Translations under genes and position numbers: made by a program
Assembly: GCF_016734815.1 (NCBI RefSeq)
Contig: NZ_JAERQF010000004.1
Coordinates: 231,434 to 295,433 of the forward strand
Source of the DNA: Hymenobacter rubidus
Lineage (GTDB): Bacteria; Bacteroidota; Bacteroidia; Cytophagales; Hymenobacteraceae
DNA: 64,000 nucleotides
Direction of reading: 5' to 3'
Notes under the pieces: generated by a model
What the model was told of the DNA's origin: nothing
The model's database searches: none
The model's input: the letters and a program-made list of their open reading frames with translations, nothing else
In this document: positions 42,390 to 52,670 of the stretch, piece after piece
Numbering within the stretch: the stretch's first letter is position 1
Layout: each line of letters begins with the position of its first letter

Positions 42390-43313
42390 ATGAAAGCCAC
42401 TTCCATTCTTGACACCATTGGCAACACGCCCCTGGTACGCCTCAACCGCCTGTTTGCCGCCGTGCGCCCCGATGTGGAGGTGTGGGTAAAGCTGGAGCGT
42501 GCCAACCCCGGCGGCTCCATCAAAGACCGGATTGCGCTGAGCATGATTGAGCAGGCCGAAAAAGACGGGCTCATCACCAAAGACAGCCTGATTGTGGAGC
42601 CCACCTCCGGCAATACCGGCGTCGGGCTGGCCCTGGTAGCGGCAGTGAAAGGCTACAAGCTCACCCTCGTCATGCCCGAAAGCATGAGCATAGAGCGCCG
42701 CCGCCTCATGGCCGCCTACGGCGCCAACCTGGAACTCACGCCCCGCGAAAAGGGCATGAAGGGCGCCATCGAAAAAGCCCAGGAGCTGGTGCGCACCACG
42801 CCCGGTGCCTGGATGCCCATGCAATTCTCCAACCCCGCCAACCCGCAAATCCACGCCCAAACCACGGCCCAGGAAATCCTGCGCGATGCGCCCGAAGGCT
42901 TCGATTTCCACATTACCGGCGTGGGCACCGGCGGCCACATCACGGCCGTTACCGAAACACTAAAACCGCATTTCCCAGGCATGAAAACTTTTGCGGTAGA
43001 GCCCGAGGCGTCGCCCGTCATCAGCGGTGGCGCGCCGGGGCCGCACCCCATCCAAGGCATTGGCGCCGGCTTCATCCCAGACAACCTGCACGTTAACATC
43101 CTCGACGGCGTTATCCAGGTGTCGCAGCAGGAAGCTTATGAGATGACGCGCCGCGCCGCCCGCGAGGAAGGGCTGTTCGTGGGCGTGTCGTCGGGCGCCT
43201 CATTGGCCGCCATCGCCAAAAAGCTGCCCGACGTGCCCCAGGGCGGCCGCATCCTTACCTTCTGCTACGATACCGGCGAGCGGTACCTGTCGGTAGAAGG
43301 ATTGTTTGTTTAG
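42390..43313 (+). CDS. cysK: Cysteine synthase A (O-acetylserine sulfhydrylase)
   Basis: 307 residues, the usual length. PLP-binding Lys45 is in [12 protein letters not shown], followed by the substrate loop [12 protein letters not shown] (71-82), [15 protein letters not shown] and [14 protein letters not shown]. The start [18 protein letters not shown] is typical. It replaces the acetyl group of O-acetylserine with sulfide to form cysteine, and CysE from the gene just upstream makes the substrate. In most bacteria the two proteins also bind each other, through the extreme CysE C-terminus; here CysE ends LVFSI, and an Ile end is what that complex uses. Confidence 0.95.
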   Translation: MKATSILDTIGNTPLVRLNRLFAAVRPDVEVWVKLERANPGGSIKDRIALSMIEQAEKDGLITKDSLIVEPTSGNTGVGLALVAAVKGYKLTLVMPESMSIERRRLMAAYGANLELTPREKGMKGAIEKAQELVRTTPGAWMPMQFSNPANPQIHAQTTAQEILRDAPEGFDFHITGVGTGGHITAVTETLKPHFPGMKTFAVEPEASPVISGGAPGPHPIQGIGAGFIPDNLHVNILDGVIQVSQQEAYEMTRRAAREEGLFVGVSSGASLAAIAKKLPDVPQGGRILTFCYDTGERYLSVEGLFV

Positions 43314-43357
43314 CCACTCGCGTCGACGCAATCGACTTCGCTCGAACGCCGTGTAGA

Positions 43358-43439
43358 ACCGGTCGAAGCATCTCTCCCGCGCAAGTAATGCACATTACTT
43401 GCGCGGGAGAGATGCTTCGACTCTGCTCAGCATACCGGT
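43358..43439. repeat. REP-like palindrome, copy 9 (left end truncated)
   Basis: GTCGAAGCATCTCTCCCGCG continues CAAGTAATG and is mirrored by CATTACTTGCGCGGGAGAGA continuing TGCTTCGAC, a 29-base stem with almost no loop. The right side continues into CTCTGCTCAGCATACCGGT; the left partner of that part is missing, leaving only ACCG. Confidence 0.88.
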
Positions 43440-43446
43440 GATAAGC

Positions 43447-43482
43447 AAAAAGCCCGGCCAGGAAACTGGTCGGGCTTTTTGC
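43447..43482. terminator. Rho-independent terminator
   Basis: AAAAAGCCCGGCCAG pairs with CTGGTCGGGCTTTTT (one G-T), with loop GAAA. It can end cysK on the plus strand and the tRNA transcript on the minus strand. Confidence 0.88.
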
Positions 43483-43499
43483 TTCATGCACTTCTTCTG

Positions 43500-43574
<75 letters not shown>

Positions 43575-43735
43575 GATTTGTGGGTTACCACCGTGCCTAC
43601 TGCGCTTTGGTTCGACAAAAGTACGGTGAGATTTCAATAGCGCAAGTGCGCAGGCAAAGATTTTAGCTAAGCGGCGTAAAGTCAGGCCGAAAGATTTCCA
43701 TGCGGGCTGCAAAAAAGCCTTCATGCCTAAAAAAC

Positions 43736-43766
43736 AACAGCCAGCTTCGAGGCGAAGCTGGCTGTT
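43736..43766 (-). terminator. Terminator of the minus-strand lipoprotein gene
   Basis: AACAGCCAGCTTCG (43736-43749) pairs with CGAAGCTGGCTGTT (43753-43766). In minus-strand reading a run of T follows directly (GTTTTTT), as expected for termination of the gene at 43788-44336. Confidence 0.85.
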
Positions 43767-43787
43767 GCACCGGTAACCAAGGCGCAG

Positions 43788-44336
43788 CTAGTAGATGGCT
43801 ACCCCGAGGTCGGTTTGTTTGCGGAACGGCGGCGCTGGCGTGGCCGGCGTAGTGCTGGTGGCAGCCTTGGGCCGAGCGAAATCGAGCCCACTGTAGGTCG
43901 TGGTGGCCCGCACCGTGGTTGTGCTGTTCACATACAGCGCCGTGGTGATGCGCTGAGCACCGGCCCGACGGCCCGGCAGGTTGTCGCTGCTAAATACGAG
44001 GCGTACGACTGGCGCTGGCTGGCCATCTGCTACCACAATGGCGGGCACCGTTACGGTTTGCGTCGTCGTGGTGGGTGTTACCGTGGCTACGGCACCAGTG
44101 GCCACATAGGGGTAAAGCACGCTCCCGTCGCTCTGAGTGGCGGGGGTTACCACATACACTTCCAGCTTGGGATTCACCAATACTGTGTCGGTGCTGAGGG
44201 GAGAGGTTGCGGCTAAGCTGTAGTTCACAGTCACCGTCTGGCTCTTCGTGGGGCGCGCGGGGGCCGGGTCGGTGTTGATTTCCGAGCATGAAGCCAAAGC
44301 CATGCCCGCAAACAACAATAAAAAGCTATTTTTCAT
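43788..44336 (-). CDS. Lipoprotein of unknown function, downstream of the Oar-like receptor
   Basis: 182 residues. The signal is MKNSFLLLFAGMALASC. After the Cys comes SEINTDPAPARPTKSQTVTV, then a Thr/Val/Pro-rich body with an internal pattern TVTPTTTTQTVTVPAIVVAD and a C-terminal proline stretch (TSTTPATPAPPFRKQTDL). This is like the small DUF4397-type or surface lipoproteins that go with TonB-dependent receptors, but I do not recognise the family. The receptor gene is 36 bases upstream on the same strand, so they share a transcript; the terminator at 43736 closes it. Cargo capture for the receptor is a fair guess. Confidence 0.65.
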   Translation of the reverse strand: MKNSFLLLFAGMALASCSEINTDPAPARPTKSQTVTVNYSLAATSPLSTDTVLVNPKLEVYVVTPATQSDGSVLYPYVATGAVATVTPTTTTQTVTVPAIVVADGQPAPVVRLVFSSDNLPGRRAGAQRITTALYVNSTTTVRATTTYSGLDFARPKAATSTTPATPAPPFRKQTDLGVAIY

Positions 44337-44372
44337 GGAATAAGAAATTAGGTTCCGGAATGAACGACTGAT

Positions 44373-47300
44373 TTAGTTGAACGTGTAGCGCAGGCCCAGC
44401 TGAATGCGGTAGCGCGACGATTCCGTGGTGACGTAACGGGTCGTGGTGTTCAGCGTTTGCACGTTCAGTGAAGTCGAGCCATCCGGCAACACCGTCCGCG
44501 CGTTGGTGATAGGGTTGAAGTTAAAACGCGGCTGGCCCGTAGCTTGGTCGAAATTGACGGCATCCAAGCTAATAGGGTTGTTGCGCTGTTGCGTCTGGCT
44601 TACACCCCAATTCCGGTTGATAAGATTGCCAATGTTGAACACGTCCAAGCTAAACTGCAGCGTGTTGCGGTTCTTACCAATGTTGGTGAACACGTCTTGC
44701 AGCAAGCGGGCATCGACAAAAGCCACCCAAGGCAATACGGCGCCGTTGCGCTCGGCAATTTCACCGCGGTGCTGGCTGAGGTATTTGTCTTGGTTGATGT
44801 AGTTGTCAAGGTCGGTCCACTGTTGGTCAGCACTATAAATAGTCTGCTGCGGGGTGCCACTGAACAGCGTCAGAGGGACGAGATTGATTTCGCTGCGAGT
44901 GCGCGGAATGTACATCAAGTCGTTGTTGCTCACGTTGTCACCATTTAAGTCGCCATTATACACGTACGAGAAACGGCCGTTGGGACCCAAATCGAGGAAA
45001 CCGGAAAGCGTAGTGGCCAAGTGACCAATGTATTCTTTGCGGTACGAGAGCGAAGCAATAACGCGGTGCGAGCGCAGGAATTCTGAGTAGCCGAGGACGT
45101 TGGCATTGGGGTCGCCCGAGATGGGGCGTGCCGACCACAGCGAGAAGGGCGTCGAACCGCCGATGGCCACGTCGCGCGAGTCAGAGTAGGTGTAGCCCAA
45201 GCTGGCCGCGAGGCCATTGCTGAACGATTTTTGCAGCATGGCCGTCAGGGTATAGGAATAGCCTTTGTTGGTGTTACGCATCACGATGGCCCCGTCCGTG
45301 TTCACGATTTTAGGGCTTACTTGGAACGACTTCGTATTCAAAGCTGTCGGCAAGCGGTAGAGCTGACGGGTGTCGGCACCTTTGGCGTTGGCGAGGGGCT
45401 CCGGCAGGTTCACGTTGTCGAAGTACACCGCGTTGATGTCCTTCGTGAAAATAGCGTCCAGGGTCAGCACCACGTCGCCGGGCAGGCGCTGGTCAACCCC
45501 AAGGTTGGTGCGCCACACTTGCGGGAACTTGAAGTTGTGGTCCGTAACGGCCAGGTTGTAGGTAGCCGGCAGTTTGGTTTGGTCGATGGCTGCCGAAGTA
45601 GGAATATAGCCGGCCGTGGGGTTGAAAGCCACGCCGCTGGCGCTGTACACACCGCCGAGCAAGCCGTTGTTGCTGGCCTGGTTCGAAATCCATACGAAGG
45701 GCACGCGGCCGGTGAAGATACCGGTACCACCGCGCACCTGGGTTTTGCCGTCGTTGTTCACGTCCCAGTTCATGCCGATACGGGGCGAGAACATCACCGA
45801 CGTTTTCTGCACCTGGTCGGTCAGAATCTGATAATCGCCGCGGAATTTGATGCTGGCCGCGTCGTTGTTGCGCTGCAGGTCGCTGAGGATAATCGGAACG
45901 TCGATGCGCAGACCGGTCGTAATCTTCAGGTTGGTTTTGGCGTTCCATTCATCCTGGGCATAGAAACCGAGCTGGGCAGCTTTGGTCTCGGCCAGGGGGA
46001 AGCTCAGGCTGGGGTTGCCGTTGTCCACGTTGAGCGGGTAGCGCACCGTGTAGTTGTTGGTAGCCGAGGCTAGGGGAACTGGAGTTCCATTAAGGTCTGG
46101 GTTTGCCGTGCCGTCGGCCATACGTGGTGCCGGCACCCCTTGGGCGTTTATTACGTAACCTGTGGAGGCGTAAAAGTCGCCGAGTGAGTTGAAGCGGTAG
46201 CGGCCATAGAGGTCGGGCGCAAAACCGTTGGCGAACTTGTAATACTCGTTGTAAGTGCCCAGCGTGAGCACGTGGTTGCCCACCGTCTTGCTGATGTTGT
46301 CCGACAGCTGATAGATGTCGGAGTTCAGGATGTTGATGGGCGAGAACAGCTCGTAGCCGAACGAAGTGAATTCGTTGTTGACAGCGCCGGGGCCGCTGGC
46401 ATTGTACAGGATGTCAACAAACGGGAACGGCGAGCCGCCCAGCGAAGAACGGAAGTCGCGCTGGGCCGTGTAGCCAGCTTGCAGCTGGTTGGAGATGCCA
46501 CCGCCGAGGGTGGAGTTCAACTCGGCAATAAACGAATTGAGGTTGTTGTTGATGCGGTAGTACGCTGCCTGATAGGGGAGCGTGTTGGTCGACATCGAGC
46601 GGCCACCCGTTACCGTGGGCGAGCCCGAGCCCGAGGGCGACACGTCGCGGTACGACTTCAGGTAGTTGTACTTAATGGAGAAGGTGTTCTTGGAGTTGAT
46701 GTTCCAGTCCAGCTTGGCCGTAATCTTGTCCGAGTTCTGAGCCAGCTTGTAGCCTTCGTAGGGGCCCGTGCTGTAGTTGTATTTGTTTTTCAGGAAACCC
46801 GACAGCACGTCGAGGTCAGCGGCGCTGGCGGCCGAAGTCGTGCTGGTAGGGCTGGGCACGGGCAGGCCGGGGCGGTTGGCCACAAACGTGCCGGGCGGGT
46901 CGTCGCGGCGCTCCCCTTCCACGCTCACGAAGTAGAACAGCTTGTCTTTGATGATGGGACCGCCCACGCGCGCACCCAGCTGGGTCAGCGAGAAGTCCGG
47001 GAATTTCTGGTCGATGTCGCGCACTTTGCTGCCCACCAGGCTGCTGGAGCGACGGAAGCCGTAAACCGACGCCGAAATGTCGTTGGTACCCGAGCGGGTC
47101 ACGGCGTTGATGCCGGCACCCGTGAACGAGCCCTGGCGCACGTCGTAGGGCGCCAGGTTCACCTGAATTTCCTGCAAGGCGTCCAGCGAGATGGGCTGGG
47201 CGTTGGCTTGGCCCCCCACTGTGCCGCTCAGGCCGAAGGAGTTGTTGAAGATGGCACCGTCGATGGTGATGTTGTTGAAGTTGCCGTTGCGGCCGGCGAA

Positions 47301-47825
47301 GCTGTTGTTGCCGGTGCCGCTGGCCTGCGGCGTGAGGCGGGTGAAGTCGGCAAACGAGCGGCTCAGCGAAGGCAGGCGCTCAATTTGCTCGCGCTGCACC
47401 GTGGTGCTGGCGCCGGTGCGGCCGGCGTTGATAACCGGGTCGCGGCGGCCGCTCACAGTCACTTCGGCCAGCTCGGTGGTGGCGTCGCTCAGGGTCTGGT
47501 CGAAGCGCTGGTTCTGGCCCAGGCTCAGGTAAATGCCCTCGCGGGAGAGGTCCTTGTAGCCTACAAACGTGACGCGCACCGTGTAGGGGCCGCCCACGCG
47601 CATGTTCTGGATGTTGAAGCGCCCGTCAGAGTTCGTAGGGGCTACGTACTGCGTGTTGGTGGGCGTGTGGATGGCAATAACGGTGGCGCCGGGCAGGCCC
47701 GCGCCGGTCTTGTCCGAAATAACACCGCTCATAGCGGCTGTCGTGGCGCCCTGGCTCCAGCCCAATCGGGCGGTCAGCAGCAGCAGCGCCAGTAACAGGA
47801 AATGGCGTAAACTTAGATGATTCAT
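44373..47825 (-). CDS. Oar-like TonB-dependent receptor with carboxypeptidase-regulatory domain
   Basis: 1150 residues from Met 47825 (frame open to 47873; the later Met gives the signal peptide MNHLSLRHFLLLALLLLTAR, cleaved near LGWSQG). Residues about 27-110 are a CarboxypepD_reg domain (MSGVISDKTGAGLPGATVIA, FVGYKDLSREGIYLSLGQNQ). The plug domain follows (about 125-240: INAGRTGASTTVQREQIERL, FNNITIDGAIFNNSF). The remainder is a beta-barrel with long aromatic strands, ending YRIQLGLRYTFN with the usual terminal Phe-Asn variant. This is the Oar/TonB family typical of Bacteroidota. The substrate, perhaps a protein or peptide, is unknown. A good promoter lies upstream. Confidence 0.9.
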   Translation of the reverse strand: MNHLSLRHFLLLALLLLTARLGWSQGATTAAMSGVISDKTGAGLPGATVIAIHTPTNTQYVAPTNSDGRFNIQNMRVGGPYTVRVTFVGYKDLSREGIYLSLGQNQRFDQTLSDATTELAEVTVSGRRDPVINAGRTGASTTVQREQIERLPSLSRSFADFTRLTPQASGTGNNSFAGRNGNFNNITIDGAIFNNSFGLSGTVGGQANAQPISLDALQEIQVNLAPYDVRQGSFTGAGINAVTRSGTNDISASVYGFRRSSSLVGSKVRDIDQKFPDFSLTQLGARVGGPIIKDKLFYFVSVEGERRDDPPGTFVANRPGLPVPSPTSTTSAASAADLDVLSGFLKNKYNYSTGPYEGYKLAQNSDKITAKLDWNINSKNTFSIKYNYLKSYRDVSPSGSGSPTVTGGRSMSTNTLPYQAAYYRINNNLNSFIAELNSTLGGGISNQLQAGYTAQRDFRSSLGGSPFPFVDILYNASGPGAVNNEFTSFGYELFSPINILNSDIYQLSDNISKTVGNHVLTLGTYNEYYKFANGFAPDLYGRYRFNSLGDFYASTGYVINAQGVPAPRMADGTANPDLNGTPVPLASATNNYTVRYPLNVDNGNPSLSFPLAETKAAQLGFYAQDEWNAKTNLKITTGLRIDVPIILSDLQRNNDAASIKFRGDYQILTDQVQKTSVMFSPRIGMNWDVNNDGKTQVRGGTGIFTGRVPFVWISNQASNNGLLGGVYSASGVAFNPTAGYIPTSAAIDQTKLPATYNLAVTDHNFKFPQVWRTNLGVDQRLPGDVVLTLDAIFTKDINAVYFDNVNLPEPLANAKGADTRQLYRLPTALNTKSFQVSPKIVNTDGAIVMRNTNKGYSYTLTAMLQKSFSNGLAASLGYTYSDSRDVAIGGSTPFSLWSARPISGDPNANVLGYSEFLRSHRVIASLSYRKEYIGHLATTLSGFLDLGPNGRFSYVYNGDLNGDNVSNNDLMYIPRTRSEINLVPLTLFSGTPQQTIYSADQQWTDLDNYINQDKYLSQHRGEIAERNGAVLPWVAFVDARLLQDVFTNIGKNRNTLQFSLDVFNIGNLINRNWGVSQTQQRNNPISLDAVNFDQATGQPRFNFNPITNARTVLPDGSTSLNVQTLNTTTRYVTTESSRYRIQLGLRYTFN

Positions 47826-47870
47826 ACAGGAAAGCTTTGGTGAAACAAGTGAGAATGGTGAGAAACGAAA

Positions 47871-47899
47871 CAAAGGTAAGACCGGGCAATATCGGCCAA
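47871..47899 (-). promoter_or_regulatory. Promoter of the Oar-like receptor gene
   Basis: On the minus strand, TTG (plus positions 47897-47899) and TACCTTTG (47871-47878) are separated by 18 bases, matching the Bacteroidota -33/-7 pattern. The leader to the ATG at 47825 would be about 40 bases. Confidence 0.55.
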
Positions 47900-47972
47900 T
47901 ATTACGGAAATTTTACTATTGACCCGACGGGGCATATCGGCACTTTTAGGCTGCAAAGGTAGTCGGCACGCC

Positions 47973-48605
47973 TCACAATCGGGGCCGCACCGCCCGAATA
48001 AAACGGCTCAGGTAATAATCGGATTCCAAGCTATTTTCCACTACTCCCAGCGAAGTAGACGCGTGAATGAAATCAACACCCTCCTCATCCACCACCGTTA
48101 CCAGGCCCACGTGCGTGATGGTGCGGCTGCCCGGCGAGGCCCCAAAAAATACTAAATCACCGGGTTGCAGGTCGGTGGTCTTCACCGGGTCGCCCCACAC
48201 GGCCTGTTCGTTAGACGAGCGGGGAATCGTTACCCCGGCTTCGCCAAAGGAAAGTTGTAATAAACCAGAACAGTCGAGGCCCAGCCGCGTAGTGCCGCCG
48301 TAGAGGTAGGGAGTGCCCTGGTAGGAGCGGGCTGCCTCAATCACCGAGGCCAGCGTGCCCGTAGCGCTGCCCACGCGGGCCGGGCGCTTCACCACTACTT
48401 TGGTTTTGCCGCCGCTGGGCGTGGTACCCAGTACTTTGGTTTTGCCGGCGGGGCGTGCCACCACGCGGCTGCCGCCTTTTTTGAGGCGTACCATCTCGCG
48501 GGCCGAGCGGTACTGGCCGTCGCGGTAGTTGAGCTTGCGGTGGCAGCCTGCCAAAAGAGCCAAGGCCAGCAGCAGTGGTAGTATCTTCGTTGTCACCCTC
48601 CCCAT
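47973..48605 (-). CDS. NlpC/P60 peptidoglycan hydrolase lipoprotein
   Basis: 210 residues from Met 48605; the upstream Met at 48614 would overlap the -7 element. The signal is TKILPLLLALALLAGC (Cys21), so it is lipidated. Residues about 30-80 are a basic Lys/Arg linker. The catalytic domain starts near residue 85: YQGTPYLYGGTTRLGLDCSG with nucleophile Cys112, PGDLVFFGASPGSRTITHVG with His165, and VDFIHASTSLG with a third polar residue. This C40 family cuts the gamma-D-Glu-diaminopimelate link in cell-wall peptides. It is divergently arranged with the FAD oxidase gene. Confidence 0.93.
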   Translation of the reverse strand: MGRVTTKILPLLLALALLAGCHRKLNYRDGQYRSAREMVRLKKGGSRVVARPAGKTKVLGTTPSGGKTKVVVKRPARVGSATGTLASVIEAARSYQGTPYLYGGTTRLGLDCSGLLQLSFGEAGVTIPRSSNEQAVWGDPVKTTDLQPGDLVFFGASPGSRTITHVGLVTVVDEEGVDFIHASTSLGVVENSLESDYYLSRFIRAVRPRL

Positions 48606-48611
48606 CGGCCG

Positions 48612-48643
48612 CAAAGATAGTTTGCGCGGCCTTTCTAGTTTTG
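48612..48643. promoter_or_regulatory. Divergent -7 elements between the NlpC/P60 and FAD-oxidase genes
   Basis: On the minus strand TATCTTTG (plus 48612-48619) lies 6 bases before the ATG at 48605. On the plus strand TAGTTTTG (48636-48643) lies 6 bases before the ATG at 48650. Both fit TAnnTTTG. The 44-base intergenic space leaves room only for overlapping, nearly leaderless promoters. Confidence 0.5.
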
Positions 48644-48649
48644 CCGCTC

Positions 48650-50071
<1,422 letters not shown>

Positions 50072-50087
50072 GCAGTCGTTTTCAATC

Positions 50088-50191
50088 CTGTCATCCTGAG
50101 CATCAGCAAAGGACCTTGGCGCGCTAGCATTGGTGGCAGCAAACCACTAGCACAAACCTGATAAGGTCCTTTGCTGCGCTCAGCATGACAG
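50088..50191. repeat. REP-like palindrome, copy 10 (AAGGACCTT subtype)
   Basis: CTGTCATCCTGAGCATCAGC continues AAAGGACCTT; the mirror is AAGGTCCTTTGCTGCGCTCA then GCATGACAG. The outer GTCATxCTGAGC part is shared with the other copies and the inner part is replaced by GCAAAGGACCTT. It lies between convergent genes. Confidence 0.82.
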
Positions 50192-50201
50192 CATAAATCC
50201 G

Positions 50202-51854
50202 TTACACCGCCACCGTCGGCAGAAATTTTGGGGCCGTGCGGTGATGCGTGGCCTGTTCATACGCATACCCGAAAGCCAGCAACGGGCCTTCCTGGTAGGC
50301 CGACCCTACAAACGACAAGCCTACCGGCAGCCCCTGCACCTGCCCCATGGGCACGGTGAGGTGCGGGTAGCCGGCCATGGCCGCTGGCGAAGAAAAATCG
50401 ACGCCCGTGGAGTAGTCGCCATTCACCCAATCGATGCACCAGGCCGGGCCCGTTGTCACGCCGATAATGGCCGTCAGGCGGTTGGCTTTCAGCAGCCCGT
50501 CGATGGCCTGGCGGGCGCCGGCCACAGTTTTTTGCACGGCGGCTTTGTACTTGGCATTGCCCAAGCCATCGGTGGCTTCGGCCCGAATCAGGGTTTCCTG
50601 CCCGAAAACAGGCATGGCCTCGGCGGCGTGGGCGTTGTTATAAGCAATGACGTCGGCCAGGTTTTTTACGGTGGCGCCCGCGCCGGCCAAGTATTTATTC
50701 ACGCCCTCCTTGAATTCATAAAGCAATACGTCGAATTCGGCCTCGCCCAGCGGGTTTACCAGCTTGTTCAGTTCGACTTCGACTATTGTAGCGCCTTGGG
50801 CTTTGAGCGCGGCTACGGCTGCTTTTAGCAGCGCGGCCACTTTGGGCGGGCCGTTCAGGTGCGCTTTTTCCACGCCCAGGCGCTGGCCTTTTAGCGCATT
50901 GGGTTTGAGAAAAACCGTGTAATCGGGGGGGGGACCGGCCGGGATGGGCAGTTTGGCGGGGTCGGCGGGGTCGGGGCCGGCCAGTGCGCCCAGCAGCAGG
51001 GCCGCGTCGCGCACGGTGCGGGCCATGGGGCCGGCGGTGTCCTGCGTGCTCGAAATCGGAATAATTCCGCTACGGCTTAGTAGGCCTACCGTGGGCTTAA
51101 GACCCACCAACCCGTTCACCGACGAGGGCGACACCACCGAGCCGTCCGTTTCGGTGCCAATAGCCATGGCACAAAGGTTGGCGGCCACGGCCGCGCCCGA
51201 GCCGGAGCTGGAGCCGCTGGTGTTCCGGTCGAGTACGTAAGGGTTGCGGCTTTGGCGGCCCCGGCTGCTCCAGCCGCTCACCGAGTGCGAGGAGCGAAAG
51301 TTGGCCCACTCGCTGAGGTTGGTTTTGCCCAGCAGCACGGCTCCGGCGGCCCGCAGCTTCTGCACGATGAAGGCATCTTGCCGGGCCTTGTGGCCGACGA
51401 GCGCCGAAGCCCCGGCCGTGGTCATCATCTGGTCGCCGCTATCGATGTTGTCCTTTATCAGCACCGGAATGCCGTGCAGCGGGCCCCGCAGCTTGCCTGC
51501 TTTTCTGGCCTGGTCGAGGCCGTCGGCGAGGTTCAGGGCATCGGGGTTAATTTCGATAACGGCCCGCAGCATGGGCCCGGCTTCATTCAGGGCTTTGATG
51601 CGGGCAAGGTATTTCTCGCAGAGGCTACGGGCCGTCTCGGTCCCCTTGGCCATGCGCTCCTGCAAGTCGGCCACGGTCGCCTCGTGCAGCGCAAAGGGCT
51701 CATCGCCCGCTTTTTCAGGGCCTGTTGCTCCGGCTGCTTCTGCGCGAGTATCAGCGGCAGCCTTATCGGGAGTAGCATGACAGGCCACGGCGGGCAACAG
51801 CGCGGCGGTTAGGGCAACTCGGGTGCCCTGATTCAAAAAAAGACGACGGTCCAT
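50202..51854 (-). CDS. Amidase (amidase signature family), secreted or lipidated
   Basis: 550 residues from Met 51854; the upstream frame to 51989 has no family features. The N-terminus [20 protein letters not shown], then [10 protein letters not shown], resembles a Tat-type start with an adjacent lipobox (VAC, Cys25). The amidase signature is intact: Lys134 in [20 protein letters not shown], a Ser/Gly-rich run [20 protein letters not shown] (211-230) and catalytic Ser239 in [14 protein letters not shown]. This is the Ser-cisSer-Lys triad. It hydrolyses an unidentified amide in the periplasm or envelope. It is convergent with the FAD oxidase, with REP copy 10 between. Confidence 0.9.
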   Translation of the reverse strand: MDRRLFLNQGTRVALTAALLPAVACHATPDKAAADTRAEAAGATGPEKAGDEPFALHEATVADLQERMAKGTETARSLCEKYLARIKALNEAGPMLRAVIEINPDALNLADGLDQARKAGKLRGPLHGIPVLIKDNIDSGDQMMTTAGASALVGHKARQDAFIVQKLRAAGAVLLGKTNLSEWANFRSSHSVSGWSSRGRQSRNPYVLDRNTSGSSSGSGAAVAANLCAMAIGTETDGSVVSPSSVNGLVGLKPTVGLLSRSGIIPISSTQDTAGPMARTVRDAALLLGALAGPDPADPAKLPIPAGPPPDYTVFLKPNALKGQRLGVEKAHLNGPPKVAALLKAAVAALKAQGATIVEVELNKLVNPLGEAEFDVLLYEFKEGVNKYLAGAGATVKNLADVIAYNNAHAAEAMPVFGQETLIRAEATDGLGNAKYKAAVQKTVAGARQAIDGLLKANRLTAIIGVTTGPAWCIDWVNGDYSTGVDFSSPAAMAGYPHLTVPMGQVQGLPVGLSFVGSAYQEGPLLAFGYAYEQATHHRTAPKFLPTVAV

Positions 51855-51971
51855 GGGTTGAGCGCAAAATGAGGGAGAGCACACGCCGTGTGTGCCGCCG
51901 CTGGCAATGATACAGCACAATTCCCGGCCAGAAACCAGTGCCGTGTGAATAATCCGACTTTCAACAAAACG

Positions 51972-52002
51972 AAAAGCCAGCCCCAGCAAGGGACCGGCTT
52001 TT
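51972..52002 (-). terminator. Terminator of the acyl-CoA-binding protein gene
   Basis: AAAAGCCAGCCCC pairs with GGGACCGGCTTTT (two mismatches). In minus-strand reading it is followed by GTTTTGTT. Confidence 0.5.
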
Positions 52003-52033
52003 CAGTGCGGCGAAAATACTTTTGAGCGGTGGC

Positions 52034-52468
52034 TTACGTAGCCTGCTGTCCTTTTAGCTTGTCCTCGCCACCATAGGGCGCGCCCGCTGTGATATCGCCG
52101 CGCAGGCCGCCGTGGTCCGTTGTGCGGGGGGCACCCGTCTGGCCGTCGGTGGGCACTTCGCTGGCCCCGGTGCCCGCGCCTGCCGTACCCGTAATCTCGG
52201 CAGCGCGGGCCACGTAACGGCGCTTCGCTTCTTCTTCGGGTACCCCCTTGAATTGGTTCCACGAATCCCACTGCGCCTGCGACAGGCCGGCCGGGCCATT
52301 GGCCTGGTCGGCAGCGGTTGCATCTACTTCACCGGGCTGCATATTTACGTCGCCTTCGGTGGCCTGCTTGTAAAGGCCGTAAAGTTCGGTCATATGCTTG
52401 GCCGCGACGTCGCCGGGAAGGTTGTTTATTTGCTGGGCGGCCGCTTGAAATTGTTCGTTAAGCTTCAT
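52034..52468 (-). CDS. Acyl-CoA-binding protein (ACBP) with Gly/Ala-rich tail
   Basis: 144 residues. Residues 1-88 fit the four-helix ACBP domain: FQAAAQQINNLPGDVAAKHM, then LYGLYKQATEGDVNMQPGEV (Tyr and Lys of the acyl-CoA site), LSQAQWDSWNQFKGVPEEEA and KRRYVARAAEI. Residues 90-144 are Gly/Thr/Ala-rich with no fold expected (GTAGAGTGASEVPTDGQTGA). ACBPs bind long-chain acyl-CoA in the cytosol. They are universal in eukaryotes and known but patchy in bacteria, mainly in Bacteroidota and some Proteobacteria. The tail is unusual, as most bacterial ACBPs end near residue 90. Confidence 0.85.
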   Translation of the reverse strand: MKLNEQFQAAAQQINNLPGDVAAKHMTELYGLYKQATEGDVNMQPGEVDATAADQANGPAGLSQAQWDSWNQFKGVPEEEAKRRYVARAAEITGTAGAGTGASEVPTDGQTGAPRTTDHGGLRGDITAGAPYGGEDKLKGQQAT

Positions 52469-52653
52469 GTGTTGGGGGCTCAGGGCGAAAAATGAGTGAA
52501 TAACGTGGGCAGGGCGTGCTCAACAGTAGAAACCGCTTGAAAATCAGTAATCCACTGCGTCACACGACCCATCATGACACGGGGCTGCGAAAAATTTGCA
52601 GTCAATTGTGCTATCCACAATACCTCGGCGCGGACCTTTAGGTTGCGGGGGCG

Positions 52654-52661
52654 TACTTTTG
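52654..52661 (+). promoter_or_regulatory. -7-like element TACTTTTG before the asparagine synthetase gene
   Basis: TACTTTTG fits TAnnTTTG and ends 9 bases before the ATG at 52671, implying a very short leader. Confidence 0.45.
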
Positions 52662-52670
52662 CGAGCTACT

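Noticed and set aside
46272..47795. 507-residue plus-strand frame opposite the Oar-like receptor
   Set aside because: It is antisense to a complete TonB-dependent receptor and has a Val/Arg/Gly-rich composition with no recognisable domain.
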